Shown: positions 1 through 8,393 of the stretch, one piece after another
Layout: every line of letters starts with the position of its first letter
Numbering within the stretch: the first letter of the stretch is position 1
NCBI GenBank assembly: GCA_050050615.1
Contig: JASFTV010000003.1
Location: 1-34,199 of the forward strand
Source of the DNA: JASFTV01 sp050050615
Lineage (GTDB): Bacteria; Desulfobacterota; DSM-4660; Desulfatiglandales; HGW-15
Direction of reading: 5' to 3'
DNA length: 34,199 nt
Translations under genes and position numbers: made by a program
Notes under the pieces: generated by a model
Told to the model about the DNA's origin: nothing
What the model saw: only the letters and a program-made list of their open reading frames with translations
Databases searched by the model: none

Positions 1-64
1 ATTGGCTGTGAAGGTGCTCCGCCCGCCTTTGCTACCCCTTTTTGCATAACTGTTCCTCGATGCC

Positions 65-130
65 CTTCGTTTTTGAAAAGAGACCCCCATGCCTCGCACG
101 AAGCACTGATTCGTTCTTGGACAAGAATGA
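65..130. repeat. 66-bp dispersed intergenic repeat, copy 1
   Basis: This segment matches 8221-8286 in the same orientation with only about four differences. It lies just downstream of tsaE in a stretch with no recognisable gene. The element starts and ends with similar blocks (TTCGTTTTTGAA-like at its left, TTCGTTCTTGGACAAGAATG at its right). The right end also matches, in inverted orientation, the left end of the repeat at 29845. No ORF or RNA gene is evident in 1-184. Confidence 0.75.
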
Positions 131-184
131 TTAAGGTTACTTAAGGAACACCAGAGGAGGTCAGGGAAGAAGGCCACTCTTTCA

Positions 185-742
185 TCATGCGGCCATGTCC
201 TGTTTGACGGCGTCTATGATCTCCATGACCCTTGGATGCCGACCTGATAGCGTGATTTGGCGGCGATTGTCACTGAGGATAAGGAGTTCCACCTTTATGG
301 TCTGATCCGGGAGGATTTCCGGCCATCGATCTGCCCATTCCAGCACGACCACACCGCCGCTGTAAAGATACTCTTCAAGACCTGCTGAGAGGAGCTCCGA
401 GAGACTCTCCAGCCGATAGATATCCATATGGAAAAGGGTCAGTCTGCCCTCATACTCATTGACGAGGGCGAAGGAGGGGCTTGTAACCACGGTGCTTGGG
501 TTGACACCCAGGCCAAGGGCGATGCCCTTGGCGAGCCATGTTTTTCCGCTTCCCAATTCGCCGGCCAGTGCGACAACATCCGCCTTTTCCAGGAAAGCGC
601 CAAGCCTCTGGCCAAATTTGATCGTTTGTTGATCAGAATCCGTGATTACTGTGAAATCTTCGATCTTCAAGGGGCAATAGCCGTAAGCGATTATAACATC
701 TATGAATTTTTGGAAAAAGAAAATGACACCCTTACAGGGCAT
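185..742 (-). CDS. tsaE: TsaE, tRNA t6A37 biosynthesis ATPase
   Basis: TsaE is the P-loop ATPase that works with TsaB and TsaD to add threonylcarbamoyl to A37 of ANN-decoding tRNAs in the cytoplasm. Visible motifs are the Walker A GELGSGKT (about residues 61-68 from the ATG at 742), TSPSFALVNEY and HMDIYRL, followed by VVLEWADRWPE, all typical of the family. The ATG at 742 overlaps the nnrD stop by 11 bases, which suggests coupling. However, the first 24 or so residues do not look like TsaE, and no good ribosome binding site precedes it. A TTG at 670 (161 residues) would give the usual family length. Longer upstream extensions are unlikely. It is the last gene of the minus-strand operon in this window. 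Function is sure; the start is not. Confidence 0.9.
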   Translation of the reverse strand: MPCKGVIFFFQKFIDVIIAYGYCPLKIEDFTVITDSDQQTIKFGQRLGAFLEKADVVALAGELGSGKTWLAKGIALGLGVNPSTVVTSPSFALVNEYEGRLTLFHMDIYRLESLSELLSAGLEEYLYSGGVVVLEWADRWPEILPDQTIKVELLILSDNRRQITLSGRHPRVMEIIDAVKQDMAA

Positions 743-2336
743 GGTAGAAATCAGCATGGGGCGGCAGGGATTCCAAAGGCCAATCTCCGCGGGCAAGTGA
801 AGCCGTTAACGCAGGCAGCACCGTGAGCAGTTCGCTTGCCAAAACACCGGACTCTCCCATATCCTCTGCCAAAAGGTCTGCTGCCAATCCATGAAGGTAA
901 GCACCGCCAATGGCCGCTTTCGCCAGAGACCATCCTCTAGCCAGAAACCCTGCGATCAGTCCCGTCAGGACATCACCGGACCCACCACTCGAGAGGGCCG
1001 GATTGCCCGTTGGATTCACATAGATTTGACCCGCAGGTTCTGCGATCACGGTTCGGGCGCCTTTCAAAACCAGGAAGCAGTCATGTTCCTGAGCGAACCT
1101 GGCAGACGTTCCAACACGGTCAGCCTGCACATCTACATTGTTCAATCCTGCCAATCTCGCCATTTCACCCGGATGAGGCGTGAGAATAACCCTTCCTTTG
1201 CAATGGCCGAGGACATCCAAGTGGCCGGACAGGGCGTTGAGACCATCGGCGTCAATGACCATCGGTAAGGGGCAGTCAGAAATGATCCGTCTTACCAGGG
1301 CGCTTGTTTCCTGATGGGTTGACAGGCCGGGCCCGAGAGTCACAGCCGTCTTCCCCTCCATGAGTTGATGAATCTCTTTCTCAGCCTGCAGGGATAGACT
1401 GCCATCTTCGGTTTCCGGCAAAGGGGTCGTCATCGCCTCAGTCAGCTTGTTTTCAAGAATGACATTCAGGCTTCCCGGCACACCCACGGTAACCAGGCCT
1501 GCCCCGGCTCTGAGTGCTCCAACCGCCGTCATGGTTGCGGCACCCGTTTTTCCTGTTGACCCGGCCAATACGAGGAGATGTCCCCGGTCACCCTTGTGAA
1601 TATCCGGTTTTTCAATGTTGAGGAGACCGCTGAAATCATGCGGTTCAATCAGGCGATATCTGGCGGGAACCCGTCGAGCCACACCCTCTGGAATACCGAT
1701 GTCAATCTTGGCCAATCGACCGACAAGATCTGCTCCAGGAAAAAGGAGTTGCCCCAATTTGGGGAAGCCGAATGTGACGGTCAGGTCCGCCTTGACAGCG
1801 AGGCCCATGATCTGGCCTGTGTCAGCGTTGAGACCGGAAGGGATATCGATCGCCATGAGCGGTTTTCTTGATGCATTTACCTCTTCTATCACTTGTCCGT
1901 AAAATCCTTTGACCGGAGAACTTAACCCTGTCCCAAGGATACCATCAATGATGTAGTCGGCGTCCAAGGTCAGGTGCCGGTGCGTATTCCATTCATCGCG
2001 GCTGGGGACCTCCGATACGTCAAGCCCCATGCGTCTGATAATCTCCAGATTTATCAAGGCGTCCCCGGAGATTTTCTCAAGTTTTGCAAGAACGATGACC
2101 GAGATTTTCAGGCCTGCATTGTGAAGGTATCTGGCCATGACATAGGCGTCTCCCCCATTGTTGCCACGGCCGCAGAGCAGGAGAACATGGGCATTCGGGG
2201 GGGGAGCAAAATGGTCCAGAAATATTCTGGTGGCTCCCCGAGCGGCATTCTCCATAAGTACCACGCCGGGAACCCCCATTTCCTCAATCGTCAGTCGATC
2301 CATTTCCTGCATTTCAGAGGACTTCACCAGTCTCAT
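732..2336 (-). CDS. nnrD: Bifunctional NAD(P)HX epimerase / ADP-dependent dehydratase (NnrE-NnrD fusion)
   Basis: This enzyme repairs hydrated nicotinamide cofactors: the N-terminal YjeF domain epimerises NAD(P)HX, and the C-terminal ribokinase-like domain dehydrates the S form using ADP. The N-terminal half shows the MENAARGA motif and GRGNNGGDAYVMARYL (about 56-71). The C-terminal half shows HKGDRGHLLVLAGS, VIDADGLNAL, LTPHPGEMARL and the phosphate-binding NPALSSGGSGDVLTG (about 445-459). The ATG at 2336 is chosen because GGAGGA lies just upstream; an ATG at 2381 lacks such a site and adds an uncharacteristic tail. It overlaps the 3' end of acpS by 23 bases and the 5' end of tsaE by 11. The length of 534 residues fits the bacterial fusion. 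Confidence 0.93.
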   Translation of the reverse strand: MRLVKSSEMQEMDRLTIEEMGVPGVVLMENAARGATRIFLDHFAPPPNAHVLLLCGRGNNGGDAYVMARYLHNAGLKISVIVLAKLEKISGDALINLEIIRRMGLDVSEVPSRDEWNTHRHLTLDADYIIDGILGTGLSSPVKGFYGQVIEEVNASRKPLMAIDIPSGLNADTGQIMGLAVKADLTVTFGFPKLGQLLFPGADLVGRLAKIDIGIPEGVARRVPARYRLIEPHDFSGLLNIEKPDIHKGDRGHLLVLAGSTGKTGAATMTAVGALRAGAGLVTVGVPGSLNVILENKLTEAMTTPLPETEDGSLSLQAEKEIHQLMEGKTAVTLGPGLSTHQETSALVRRIISDCPLPMVIDADGLNALSGHLDVLGHCKGRVILTPHPGEMARLAGLNNVDVQADRVGTSARFAQEHDCFLVLKGARTVIAEPAGQIYVNPTGNPALSSGGSGDVLTGLIAGFLARGWSLAKAAIGGAYLHGLAADLLAEDMGESGVLASELLTVLPALTASLARGDWPLESLPPHADFYHAL

Positions 2337-2715
2337 GGATTTCCTCCAGAACCACCATAGCGATCCCATATTGACCCTCATCTGAGAGACTCAGATGCAG
2401 ACGTGTGATCCTTTTGTCGCGACAGATCTCAGATGAACGGCCTTGGAGTTTTATGCCGGGCTTTCCGCCAGGAAAATGAAAGACCTCAATATCCCTCCAT
2501 CTTAGGCCATTCCTCATGCCAAGGCCGAGGGCCTTGGAAAAAGCCTCCTTTGCCGCAAAACGGAGAGCAAAGGAGGAGGCAGGATTTGCCCTTTTGAAAC
2601 AGGTTTCCGCCTCATTGTCAGTAAATACCCTGCGGATGAAGCGATCTCCCCACCTATTCAGCACCTCTTCCATTCGGCCTATGTTGACGAGATCAATGCC
2701 TATGCCGTAAATCAT
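2314..2715 (-). CDS. acpS: Holo-[acyl-carrier-protein] synthase
   Basis: AcpS transfers 4'-phosphopantetheine from coenzyme A to a serine of apo-acyl carrier protein, activating it for fatty-acid synthesis. The 133-residue protein has the usual length. It starts with GIGIDLVNIGRMEE, containing the Mg-binding aspartate D8, and has the second signature RFAAKEAFSKALG with E57. The tail carries the family pattern LHLSLSDEGQYGIAMVVLE. The ATG at 2715 has no clear Shine-Dalgarno sequence. It lies between pdxJ (71 bases upstream) and nnrD, with which it overlaps by 23 bases; pdxJ-acpS-nnrD order is common in Desulfobacterota. Confidence 0.95.
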   Translation of the reverse strand: MIYGIGIDLVNIGRMEEVLNRWGDRFIRRVFTDNEAETCFKRANPASSFALRFAAKEAFSKALGLGMRNGLRWRDIEVFHFPGGKPGIKLQGRSSEICRDKRITRLHLSLSDEGQYGIAMVVLEEIHETGEVL

Positions 2716-2786
2716 GAGAGGTGCCCAAAGTGTCTAAAGTGAGTAAATGTTCCACCTACAGCGAAGTGATGATGCCTTTTCTAGGG

Positions 2787-3500
2787 TTACTTGACAAGAT
2801 CGACCATTTCCCTGACTGCCTTCTCAAAACCCACAATGATCGCCCTGGCCACGATACTGTGTCCGATGCTGTACTCCTCGATGTTAGAAAGCGACTTGAA
2901 TCGCTTTATGTTGACATAATTGAGACCATGGCCAGCACTTATACCGAGCTTCAGTCTTTTGGCTGTCTCCACTGATCGGGCGATGCGCACGAACCGCTCC
3001 TGGGCTTCGGCCTCAGACCGAGCCTCAGAATAGTGGCCGGTATGAATCTCCACGATATCGGCTCCGATCTCACGAGAGACCTCTATTTGGCTGGGCTCTG
3101 GATCAATGAAAAAACTGATCTGGATCCCTTTCTCTCTTAATTGGTCAACAACTTTCTTGTACTGTTCAGGATTTGATCTTACATTCAGGCCGCCCTCCGT
3201 TGTAAGCTCTTCTCTCCTTTCAGGGACAAGGGTGACCAAATCCGGTTTGATATTCCGGGCGATGTGGACCATCTCATCCACGGCAGCCATCTCTAGATTA
3301 AGCTTGGTCTTGACAATCTGGCGAAGAAGCGTCAGGTCTCTGTCATTGATGTGTCGTCTGTCCTCTCTGAGATGGCAGATGATTCCCTCTGCCCCGGCCA
3401 ATTCTGCAATCCCGGCAGCCAGCACCGGGTCAGGTTCATGGATACCTCTTGCTTGGCGAACCGTGGCCACATGATCAACGTTAACGGCTAAACGTGCCAT
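2787..3500 (-). CDS. pdxJ: Pyridoxine 5'-phosphate synthase
   Basis: PdxJ condenses 1-deoxy-D-xylulose 5-phosphate with 3-amino-2-oxopropyl phosphate to make pyridoxine 5'-phosphate in the DXP-dependent vitamin B6 pathway. The 237-residue protein shows the TIM-barrel family signatures: LAVNVDHVATVRQAR at the N-terminus, GIICHLREDRRHI, KLNLEMA, LVTLVPERREELTTEGGL, EIHTGHYSEA and SAGHGLNY. The start is well supported by GAGGAGGT about 8 bases upstream of the ATG. It follows ybeY after a 261-base spacer containing a long inverted repeat, so it may have its own control or share readthrough. Confidence 0.96.
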   Translation of the reverse strand: MARLAVNVDHVATVRQARGIHEPDPVLAAGIAELAGAEGIICHLREDRRHINDRDLTLLRQIVKTKLNLEMAAVDEMVHIARNIKPDLVTLVPERREELTTEGGLNVRSNPEQYKKVVDQLREKGIQISFFIDPEPSQIEVSREIGADIVEIHTGHYSEARSEAEAQERFVRIARSVETAKRLKLGISAGHGLNYVNIKRFKSLSNIEEYSIGHSIVARAIIVGFEKAVREMVDLVK

Positions 3501-3608
3501 GGTTTACACCTCCTCATCGCAAAGCGCTTCATCTCTCCTGTTGAAGGCGGTTTTCTGAAAGGCGGCCGAAGATAGGCTATTTACCGCTCAAAGACATAGA
3601 AAAATGAA

Positions 3609-3724
3609 GCTCTTCCGGGAAACGGGTGCGCATTCCAGTATAGACGTTTTGTCAAAGAGAAAAACCTTGTCCTCTTACGAGTTGGTTTATTTTATCACGA
3701 GGCGTACCCATTTCCCGGAAGAGC
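3609..3724. repeat. Long inverted repeat between ybeY and pdxJ
   Basis: Two 22-base arms, 3609-3630 and 3703-3724, are reverse complements at 20 of 22 positions, with core CTCTTCCGGGAAA. They are separated by 72 bases. In the RNA one further position can form a G-U pair. The element could be a terminator/attenuator-like hairpin or a relic of a small mobile palindrome. No T-run follows either arm directly. No gene is seen in 3501-3761. Confidence 0.7.
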
Positions 3725-3761
3725 CAAACTTGAAGCATCGTTCCAGGGTATTTCTTATCGG

Positions 3762-4220
3762 TCACCTTCCCTGGACCTCCTCCGACTCCTTAATCAGCGC
3801 AAGAAGCCTTTCTTCCTCTTTTTCCATTTGACGCGCTTCATGGGGGGATTTCTCATGATCGTAGTCCAGTAAATGCAAAATCCCATGAATGAGCAACCGA
3901 TAAATCGTCTCCTCCAACGGTTCTCCCAGGTTGTTAGATTCATCGACGGCCGTATCCAGCGAAATCACGACATCACCCAACATGCCGGATTCAACAAGGG
4001 GCGGGGGTCCCCCCGACATGGGGAAAGCCAGTACATTTGTCGGGCCTTCTCTTTTAAGATAGCGCTGGTTCAGTTCCGCGATATGTGTGCCATCGGTTAA
4101 CAGAACGCTCAACTCGCCATCATGACAGCCCAAGTCTTTTAAGACCATCTTCAGCTTCTGCTTTATCTTCTGGCTTCTTAGCCCCGTCATCCTGCGTTGG
4201 GAAATGATTTGTATTTCCAT
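3762..4220 (-). CDS. ybeY: YbeY endoribonuclease / rRNA maturation factor
   Basis: YbeY is a zinc-dependent endoribonuclease needed for 16S rRNA 3'-end maturation and ribosome quality control. The diagnostic H-x3-H-x5-H zinc site is present as HGILHLLDYDH (H112, H116, H122 counted from this start). Upstream it has LKREGPTNVLAFP and GMLGDVVISLDTA, also typical. The ATG at 4220 is preferred because the family N-terminus (MEIQI...) aligns there; a TTG at 4247 has GGAGG upstream but only 3 bases away. Even the shorter form overlaps the 3' end of the upstream HD-phosphodiesterase gene by 101 bases in another frame, which is unusually long. It is 152 residues, the normal size. Confidence 0.94.
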   Translation of the reverse strand: MEIQIISQRRMTGLRSQKIKQKLKMVLKDLGCHDGELSVLLTDGTHIAELNQRYLKREGPTNVLAFPMSGGPPPLVESGMLGDVVISLDTAVDESNNLGEPLEETIYRLLIHGILHLLDYDHEKSPHEARQMEKEEERLLALIKESEEVQGR

Positions 4221-6594
4221 TTCGTGCCTTTTTTGAAGTTCTTGCAACAGCCTCCGGGTATTCGATGCGATGGTGAAAAATACCGCTAAGGGTCTTGTTG
4301 AAGCTTTTCGCTATCTGATGAAGGTCCTTCAAGGTGAGCTCGCATTCATCCAATTGACCGTCTGAAAAGGCTTTATTGACAATTTTCTGAACCATGCCCT
4401 GGATGCGGGCTGGGGTGGGATCTGCGAGAGATCTGGAAGCCGCCTCTACCATGTCTGCCAACATGACCAGCCCGGCCTCTTTGGTCTGGGGTTTTGGCCC
4501 GGGGTATCGGAAGTCTTCCTCTTTCACGTTGCTTGATTTAACCCCCTTAGCGACCATGCGATCCTTCGCCTTTTGATAGAAGAAAGTAATCAAGCTGCTT
4601 CCATGGTGCTGCCGTATAATGTCAATGATCTCCCTACCAAGCTTATGCTCTTTGGCCAACTCCACGCCATCCTTGACATGGGAAATAAGGATGAGACTGC
4701 TCATGGAAGGGGCAAGTTTTTCGTGTTTGTTCTCGCCCCCCCTCTGGTTCTCTACGAAGTAAAGGGGCTTTTTCATCTTGCCTATGTCGTGGTAATAAGC
4801 GCTTACTTTGGCCAGGAGCGGATTTGCCTGGACTGCTTTTGCGGTAGCCTCCACCATGTTGCTGATGATGACGCTGTGGTGGTAGGTGCCGGGCACCTGA
4901 ACCATGAGGTCCCTCAAAAGCGGCTGGTCAAGACTGCCAAGTTCAAGCAGTTTTATGTCCGTTGTGAAACCGAAGGACATCTCCACCAACGGCAAAATCC
5001 CTGTTGCAATGACACCGGCAAGTAATCCTCCGGTAAATCCACAAGCCGCAGACATGATGGACTCCAAAGAAAAGAAGGTGCCGTAGATCATCTCAACAGC
5101 AAAGGCCAGTACAATATTGATAAGCCCGACAATCAGGCCTGTTTTAATCAAGATCCCCCTTTCGTTGCAGTTTCTAACCCCATAGGCCGCCACAAGACTG
5201 CTGATGAAGAAGTAAACGAAGAACTCCACCCGACCGCCGGTGACAAGAGAGGAAAGCACGGAAATCAGCAATGAAAAGGTAACAGCCATCACTGGTCCTT
5301 GAAAGACGGATATGAGCATGGCTCCAGTGGCAACCGGCACAGCGAACAGAAGAGCGGTGGACGAAAAGGATGCAAAACCTCGTGCCAGTTCTTCGGCCAC
5401 AAAATTGTAAGCCCAGAAGAACACAAAAATCGACATCAACGTCAGAGAATTGAAGGCAAGGTTTCTCCCATCTCCCTTGAATGATTTGGTCCCTCTCAAA
5501 CCAACAACATAAACCACGGAGAAGAGGAGCCCGACCAGGATGGCCATAGCGGGTACACGGCCGATCATATCTATTCGCTCCAGGGACCGGGTCTCTTCTG
5601 AAAGCCTGAGAAGGTGTTCTTCACCTATTCTTTCTCCTTCCCTGACAAGCATTTCTCCTTGCTTAATCTTGAAATAGACGGGCTTAACCGATTTTCGGGC
5701 CAGTTCTTTCCTTGACTCTGTCTCTCTTTGGTTGAATGTAAGGTTCGGTTTGACAAGTGATTGGGCCAGTTTTATACATATATCGGCAAGCTCAGGAGGC
5801 CGCATCGTTCCTCCCAAGGCTTTCCCCCGGTTTTCGATGAAACCTTTTGCACCCGCTAAATCAAAAAACCGATCAAAATCGGTTACGTTTATCTCTTTTT
5901 TGGAATACATCTCATGGAGGACAATGCCTCCTTTTTCGATCTGGTTTATCAACATTGCCCTGTTCCCAACAATCCCACGCCTCGACACCTCGGTCACCAA
6001 TCGGATCACAGCATTCTCTGCCAGGTCGGGAAAACCGAATTTTGCGAGTTGGGCAAACAGATCCTCTTCAGGGGGTATCTCCAAGATACCAAAGAATCGA
6101 TTCATGATCGTATCGTAGTTCGGGGAGTCATCCGCAGAAGATTTTTCTTCCGAGGAGCTGCTCGCTTCATCCGGGCCATAGGGATCAAAGGCGCTGACCG
6201 CATGATCCCTCCCGATGTCAAACGCTTCCCTTATGGCGGGGACGAGGTGTAAGGGCGCGTTTTCAAAGTCATATACAGCGAGCACATCTTTTACCGCCTT
6301 TTCTCTGTCTTTTTCCGTCAACTCTTTGTTTTCAATTAGAAAATCATGGGATGCTTTAATATCTCTTTCGGCTATGTCTCCAAGCGCGTAAGTGGTGGGC
6401 TTGGTGAGGATATTCGGGAAAAGGAGGATAGAGATGATGAGGCTCATGGCGATTAGGGTTATCCATCGGAAGTGGTCAATGCGCAACCACTTGTCAGGCG
6501 GACTTGGAGGTTTCCCTCTGAGGGCGGGATCTCTTTCCGGTCTTTTTGAAGATTTCCCCTTTGGGACGGTCTTTATTTTTGTCTTCTCTGGCAT
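4120..6594 (-). CDS. PgpH-like membrane HD phosphodiesterase (7TM-HD, probable c-di-AMP hydrolase)
   Basis: This 824-residue protein has the 7TMR-HDED / 7TM-HD architecture. There is a basic cytoplasmic start, one membrane helix (about 43-61), a large extracytoplasmic domain (to about 330), a block of hydrophobic helices (about 345-540) and a cytoplasmic HD domain. The metal-binding residues are visible: YHHSV (H572/H573), the HD pair in YYHDIGK (H602, D603), RQHHGSS (H663/H664) and LADMVEAAS (D714). Proteins of this family (PgpH of Listeria) hydrolyse cyclic di-AMP to pApA; that substrate is inferred here. It sits in the phoH-pgpH-ybeY order frequent in Firmicutes and Desulfobacterota. The low-complexity C-terminal tail (after about 785) overlaps ybeY. 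Function is likely; substrate moderately sure. Confidence 0.9.
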   Translation of the reverse strand: MPEKTKIKTVPKGKSSKRPERDPALRGKPPSPPDKWLRIDHFRWITLIAMSLIISILLFPNILTKPTTYALGDIAERDIKASHDFLIENKELTEKDREKAVKDVLAVYDFENAPLHLVPAIREAFDIGRDHAVSAFDPYGPDEASSSSEEKSSADDSPNYDTIMNRFFGILEIPPEEDLFAQLAKFGFPDLAENAVIRLVTEVSRRGIVGNRAMLINQIEKGGIVLHEMYSKKEINVTDFDRFFDLAGAKGFIENRGKALGGTMRPPELADICIKLAQSLVKPNLTFNQRETESRKELARKSVKPVYFKIKQGEMLVREGERIGEEHLLRLSEETRSLERIDMIGRVPAMAILVGLLFSVVYVVGLRGTKSFKGDGRNLAFNSLTLMSIFVFFWAYNFVAEELARGFASFSSTALLFAVPVATGAMLISVFQGPVMAVTFSLLISVLSSLVTGGRVEFFVYFFISSLVAAYGVRNCNERGILIKTGLIVGLINIVLAFAVEMIYGTFFSLESIMSAACGFTGGLLAGVIATGILPLVEMSFGFTTDIKLLELGSLDQPLLRDLMVQVPGTYHHSVIISNMVEATAKAVQANPLLAKVSAYYHDIGKMKKPLYFVENQRGGENKHEKLAPSMSSLILISHVKDGVELAKEHKLGREIIDIIRQHHGSSLITFFYQKAKDRMVAKGVKSSNVKEEDFRYPGPKPQTKEAGLVMLADMVEAASRSLADPTPARIQGMVQKIVNKAFSDGQLDECELTLKDLHQIAKSFNKTLSGIFHHRIEYPEAVARTSKKARNGNTNHFPTQDDGAKKPEDKAEAEDGLKRLGLS

Positions 6595-6733
6595 GATCGC
6601 AGGCTTTTTCGAAAAAAGTGCCTAATATAAGTGCTCAAACGAATGATTTCCATTTCCGAATGGGCACGAACTATTGATTAAAGACGAAACAGACGTTCAT
6701 TCTCCATTCTATGAGAGGCACCTTAGGCACCTC

Positions 6734-7732
6734 TTAGGTTTCTGATTCTTTGGTACCTTCCATTTTTTCATAAGCATCTATAATTTCCTGAACAAGAGGG
6801 TGTCTCACGACATCTTCTCTAGAGAAATAGACGAACCCGAGCCCCTTGATTCCCTCAAGGATATTCCTGGCCTCTATCAAACCGGACATCTTTCCCTGAG
6901 GCAGGTCTGTCTGGGTCACATCGCCGGTAATCACGGCCTTTGAGCTGAAACCAAGCCTGGTCAAAAACATTTTCATCTGTTCCGTGGTCGCATTTTGCGC
7001 TTCATCGAGGATGACAAATGAATCGTTCAGGGTTCTACCCCGCATAAAGGCCAAGGGGGCGACTTCAATGACACCCTTCTGGATAAGGCGCAACCCATCT
7101 TCAAAATCCATCATATCATGGAGAGCATCGTACAAGGGTCTCAGATAGGGATTCACCTTTTCGTAAAGGTCGCCAGGCAAAAAACCGAGGTGTTCCCCTG
7201 CTTCAACGGCCGGTCTGGTCAAGACAATCCGTTTTATCTCCTTTCTAAAAAGGGAGGCGACAGCCATGGCCATGGCCAAATAGGTTTTTCCGGTCCCTGC
7301 TGGGCCGATGCCGAAAACAATATCGAATTTCCTTATACTGTCAATATACGTTTTCTGGTTGATGCTTTTGGGTGCTATCACATTTTTGTTTGAGGTGATG
7401 TAAACCTTATCCAAAAAGATCCTGTTCAGGTCGGCAGACGGATCGCGACTTAATATCCTTATGGCATATTCCACATCGTTCACATAGATGGGATAGTCAT
7501 TTCTAAGGAGTTCATGGAGCTGATTCAACACATTTTCGGCCAGTTCAATCTCCCAGTCTCCACCTTGAAGATTGAATCGATTGCCCCTCACGTTAATAGA
7601 AACGCCTATCTTCTTCTCCAGGACTTGGAGGTGTGCGTTCTGCTCGCCACAAAGCATTCTGACCAAATCATGGTCAGGAAACGTTAGCTTTTTCATCATT
7701 TGGGGAGTTTCTGTTGCCAAGTTTCTTCCCAA
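6734..7732 (-). CDS. phoH: PhoH-family ATPase (PhoL type)
   Basis: PhoH/PhoL proteins are cytoplasmic P-loop ATPases of the helicase superfamily, generally co-encoded with ybeY and linked to RNA or ribosome maintenance. The precise activity is unknown. The 332 residues contain an N-terminal KH-like region (about 15-95), Walker A GPAGTGKT (143-150), the conserved LTRPAVEAGEHLGFLPGD, Walker B VILDEAQN (240-247) and ITGDVTQTDLP. The start is a TTG at 7732, supported by AGGAGA nine bases upstream; this site lies inside the last codons of yjbQ, whose stop is 4 bases from the TTG, so translation is probably coupled. ATG codons at residues 12-13 are alternatives. Confidence 0.94.
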   Translation of the reverse strand: MGRNLATETPQMMKKLTFPDHDLVRMLCGEQNAHLQVLEKKIGVSINVRGNRFNLQGGDWEIELAENVLNQLHELLRNDYPIYVNDVEYAIRILSRDPSADLNRIFLDKVYITSNKNVIAPKSINQKTYIDSIRKFDIVFGIGPAGTGKTYLAMAMAVASLFRKEIKRIVLTRPAVEAGEHLGFLPGDLYEKVNPYLRPLYDALHDMMDFEDGLRLIQKGVIEVAPLAFMRGRTLNDSFVILDEAQNATTEQMKMFLTRLGFSSKAVITGDVTQTDLPQGKMSGLIEARNILEGIKGLGFVYFSREDVVRHPLVQEIIDAYEKMEGTKESET

Positions 7733-7736
7733 TAAC

Positions 7737-8156
7737 TCATTCTCCTAACATCTGCATGACGATTTGTCGCTGCCTGGGTCTGTTGTCGAAGTCCAGCAGT
7801 ACAATTTGCTGCCATGTGCCAAGGCTGAGGTTGCCATCCAAAATCGGGATGTGAAGTGATGGACCGATTAAGGCAGAACGGACGTGGGAGTAACCATTTC
7901 CGTCGCCCCACCGTTCATTGTGCTCATAGTAAAGGTCCTCTGGCGCCATCCTCTCAATCGCCTTTCTCAAGTCATTGATGACGCCGCTTTCATATTCGAT
8001 GGTCGTAAGGGCCGCCGTGGATCCCGGTATGAAAAGGGTGACTGAGCCGTTCTTGATGGCTGATTCTCCCGCATTCCGACGCACACGGGGTGTCAGATCG
8101 ATAATATCTGTTTTTGCCGTGGTATTCACAAAAATGTGTTGGACCTCAATGGTCAT
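7737..8156 (-). CDS. yjbQ: YjbQ / UPF0047 family protein
   Basis: The 139-residue protein matches the YjbQ (UPF0047) family. Members have been annotated as secondary thiamine-phosphate synthase from complementation data; the physiological role remains unclear. Typical motifs are GSVTLFIPGSTAALTTIE near residue 37, HNERWGDGNGYSHVRSALIGPS (about 79-100) and LGTWQQIVLLDFDNRPR near the end, with conserved histidines that form a metal site. The ATG has GAGGA about 6 bases upstream. It is the first gene of the operon leading to phoH, and the 66-bp repeat at 8221 lies 65 bases upstream of it. Confidence 0.92.
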   Translation of the reverse strand: MTIEVQHIFVNTTAKTDIIDLTPRVRRNAGESAIKNGSVTLFIPGSTAALTTIEYESGVINDLRKAIERMAPEDLYYEHNERWGDGNGYSHVRSALIGPSLHIPILDGNLSLGTWQQIVLLDFDNRPRQRQIVMQMLGE

Positions 8157-8220
8157 GGGAGTTCCTCTTGAGGTTGCCTGCTAACCGCTACCCCCGTTCG
8201 CATAGCCCTTCCCGCATTCT

Positions 8221-8286
8221 CTTCGTTTTTGAAAAGAGACCCCCATGACTCGCACGAAGCACCGATTCGTTTTTGAACAAGAATGA
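8221..8286. repeat. 66-bp dispersed intergenic repeat, copy 2
   Basis: Near-identical to 65-130 (about four substitutions over 66 bases) in the same orientation. Both copies begin with CTTCGTTTTTGAAAAGAGAC and end with ACAAGAATGA. This copy lies upstream of yjbQ; copy 1 lies downstream of tsaE, so the two bracket the housekeeping operon. Confidence 0.75.
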
Positions 8287-8352
8287 CCGCCCCGATTGAC
8301 GCAAGAGATCTAAGTGAAAGACACCTCCGAAACAAAGGCGCGATAGAAACAT

Positions 8353-8393
8353 GGCCCGTGCTTATCGACCATGACGTTCGTTTTGCACGGGCC
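8353..8393. repeat. Perfect 9-bp inverted repeat hairpin
   Basis: GGCCCGTGC (8353-8361) pairs perfectly with GCACGGGCC (8385-8393) across a 23-base loop, followed by TTATCATAAT. It is a strong GC hairpin in the spacer between yjbQ and the MFS gene. It could terminate transcription in either direction or be a protein binding site; neither is shown. Confidence 0.5.
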
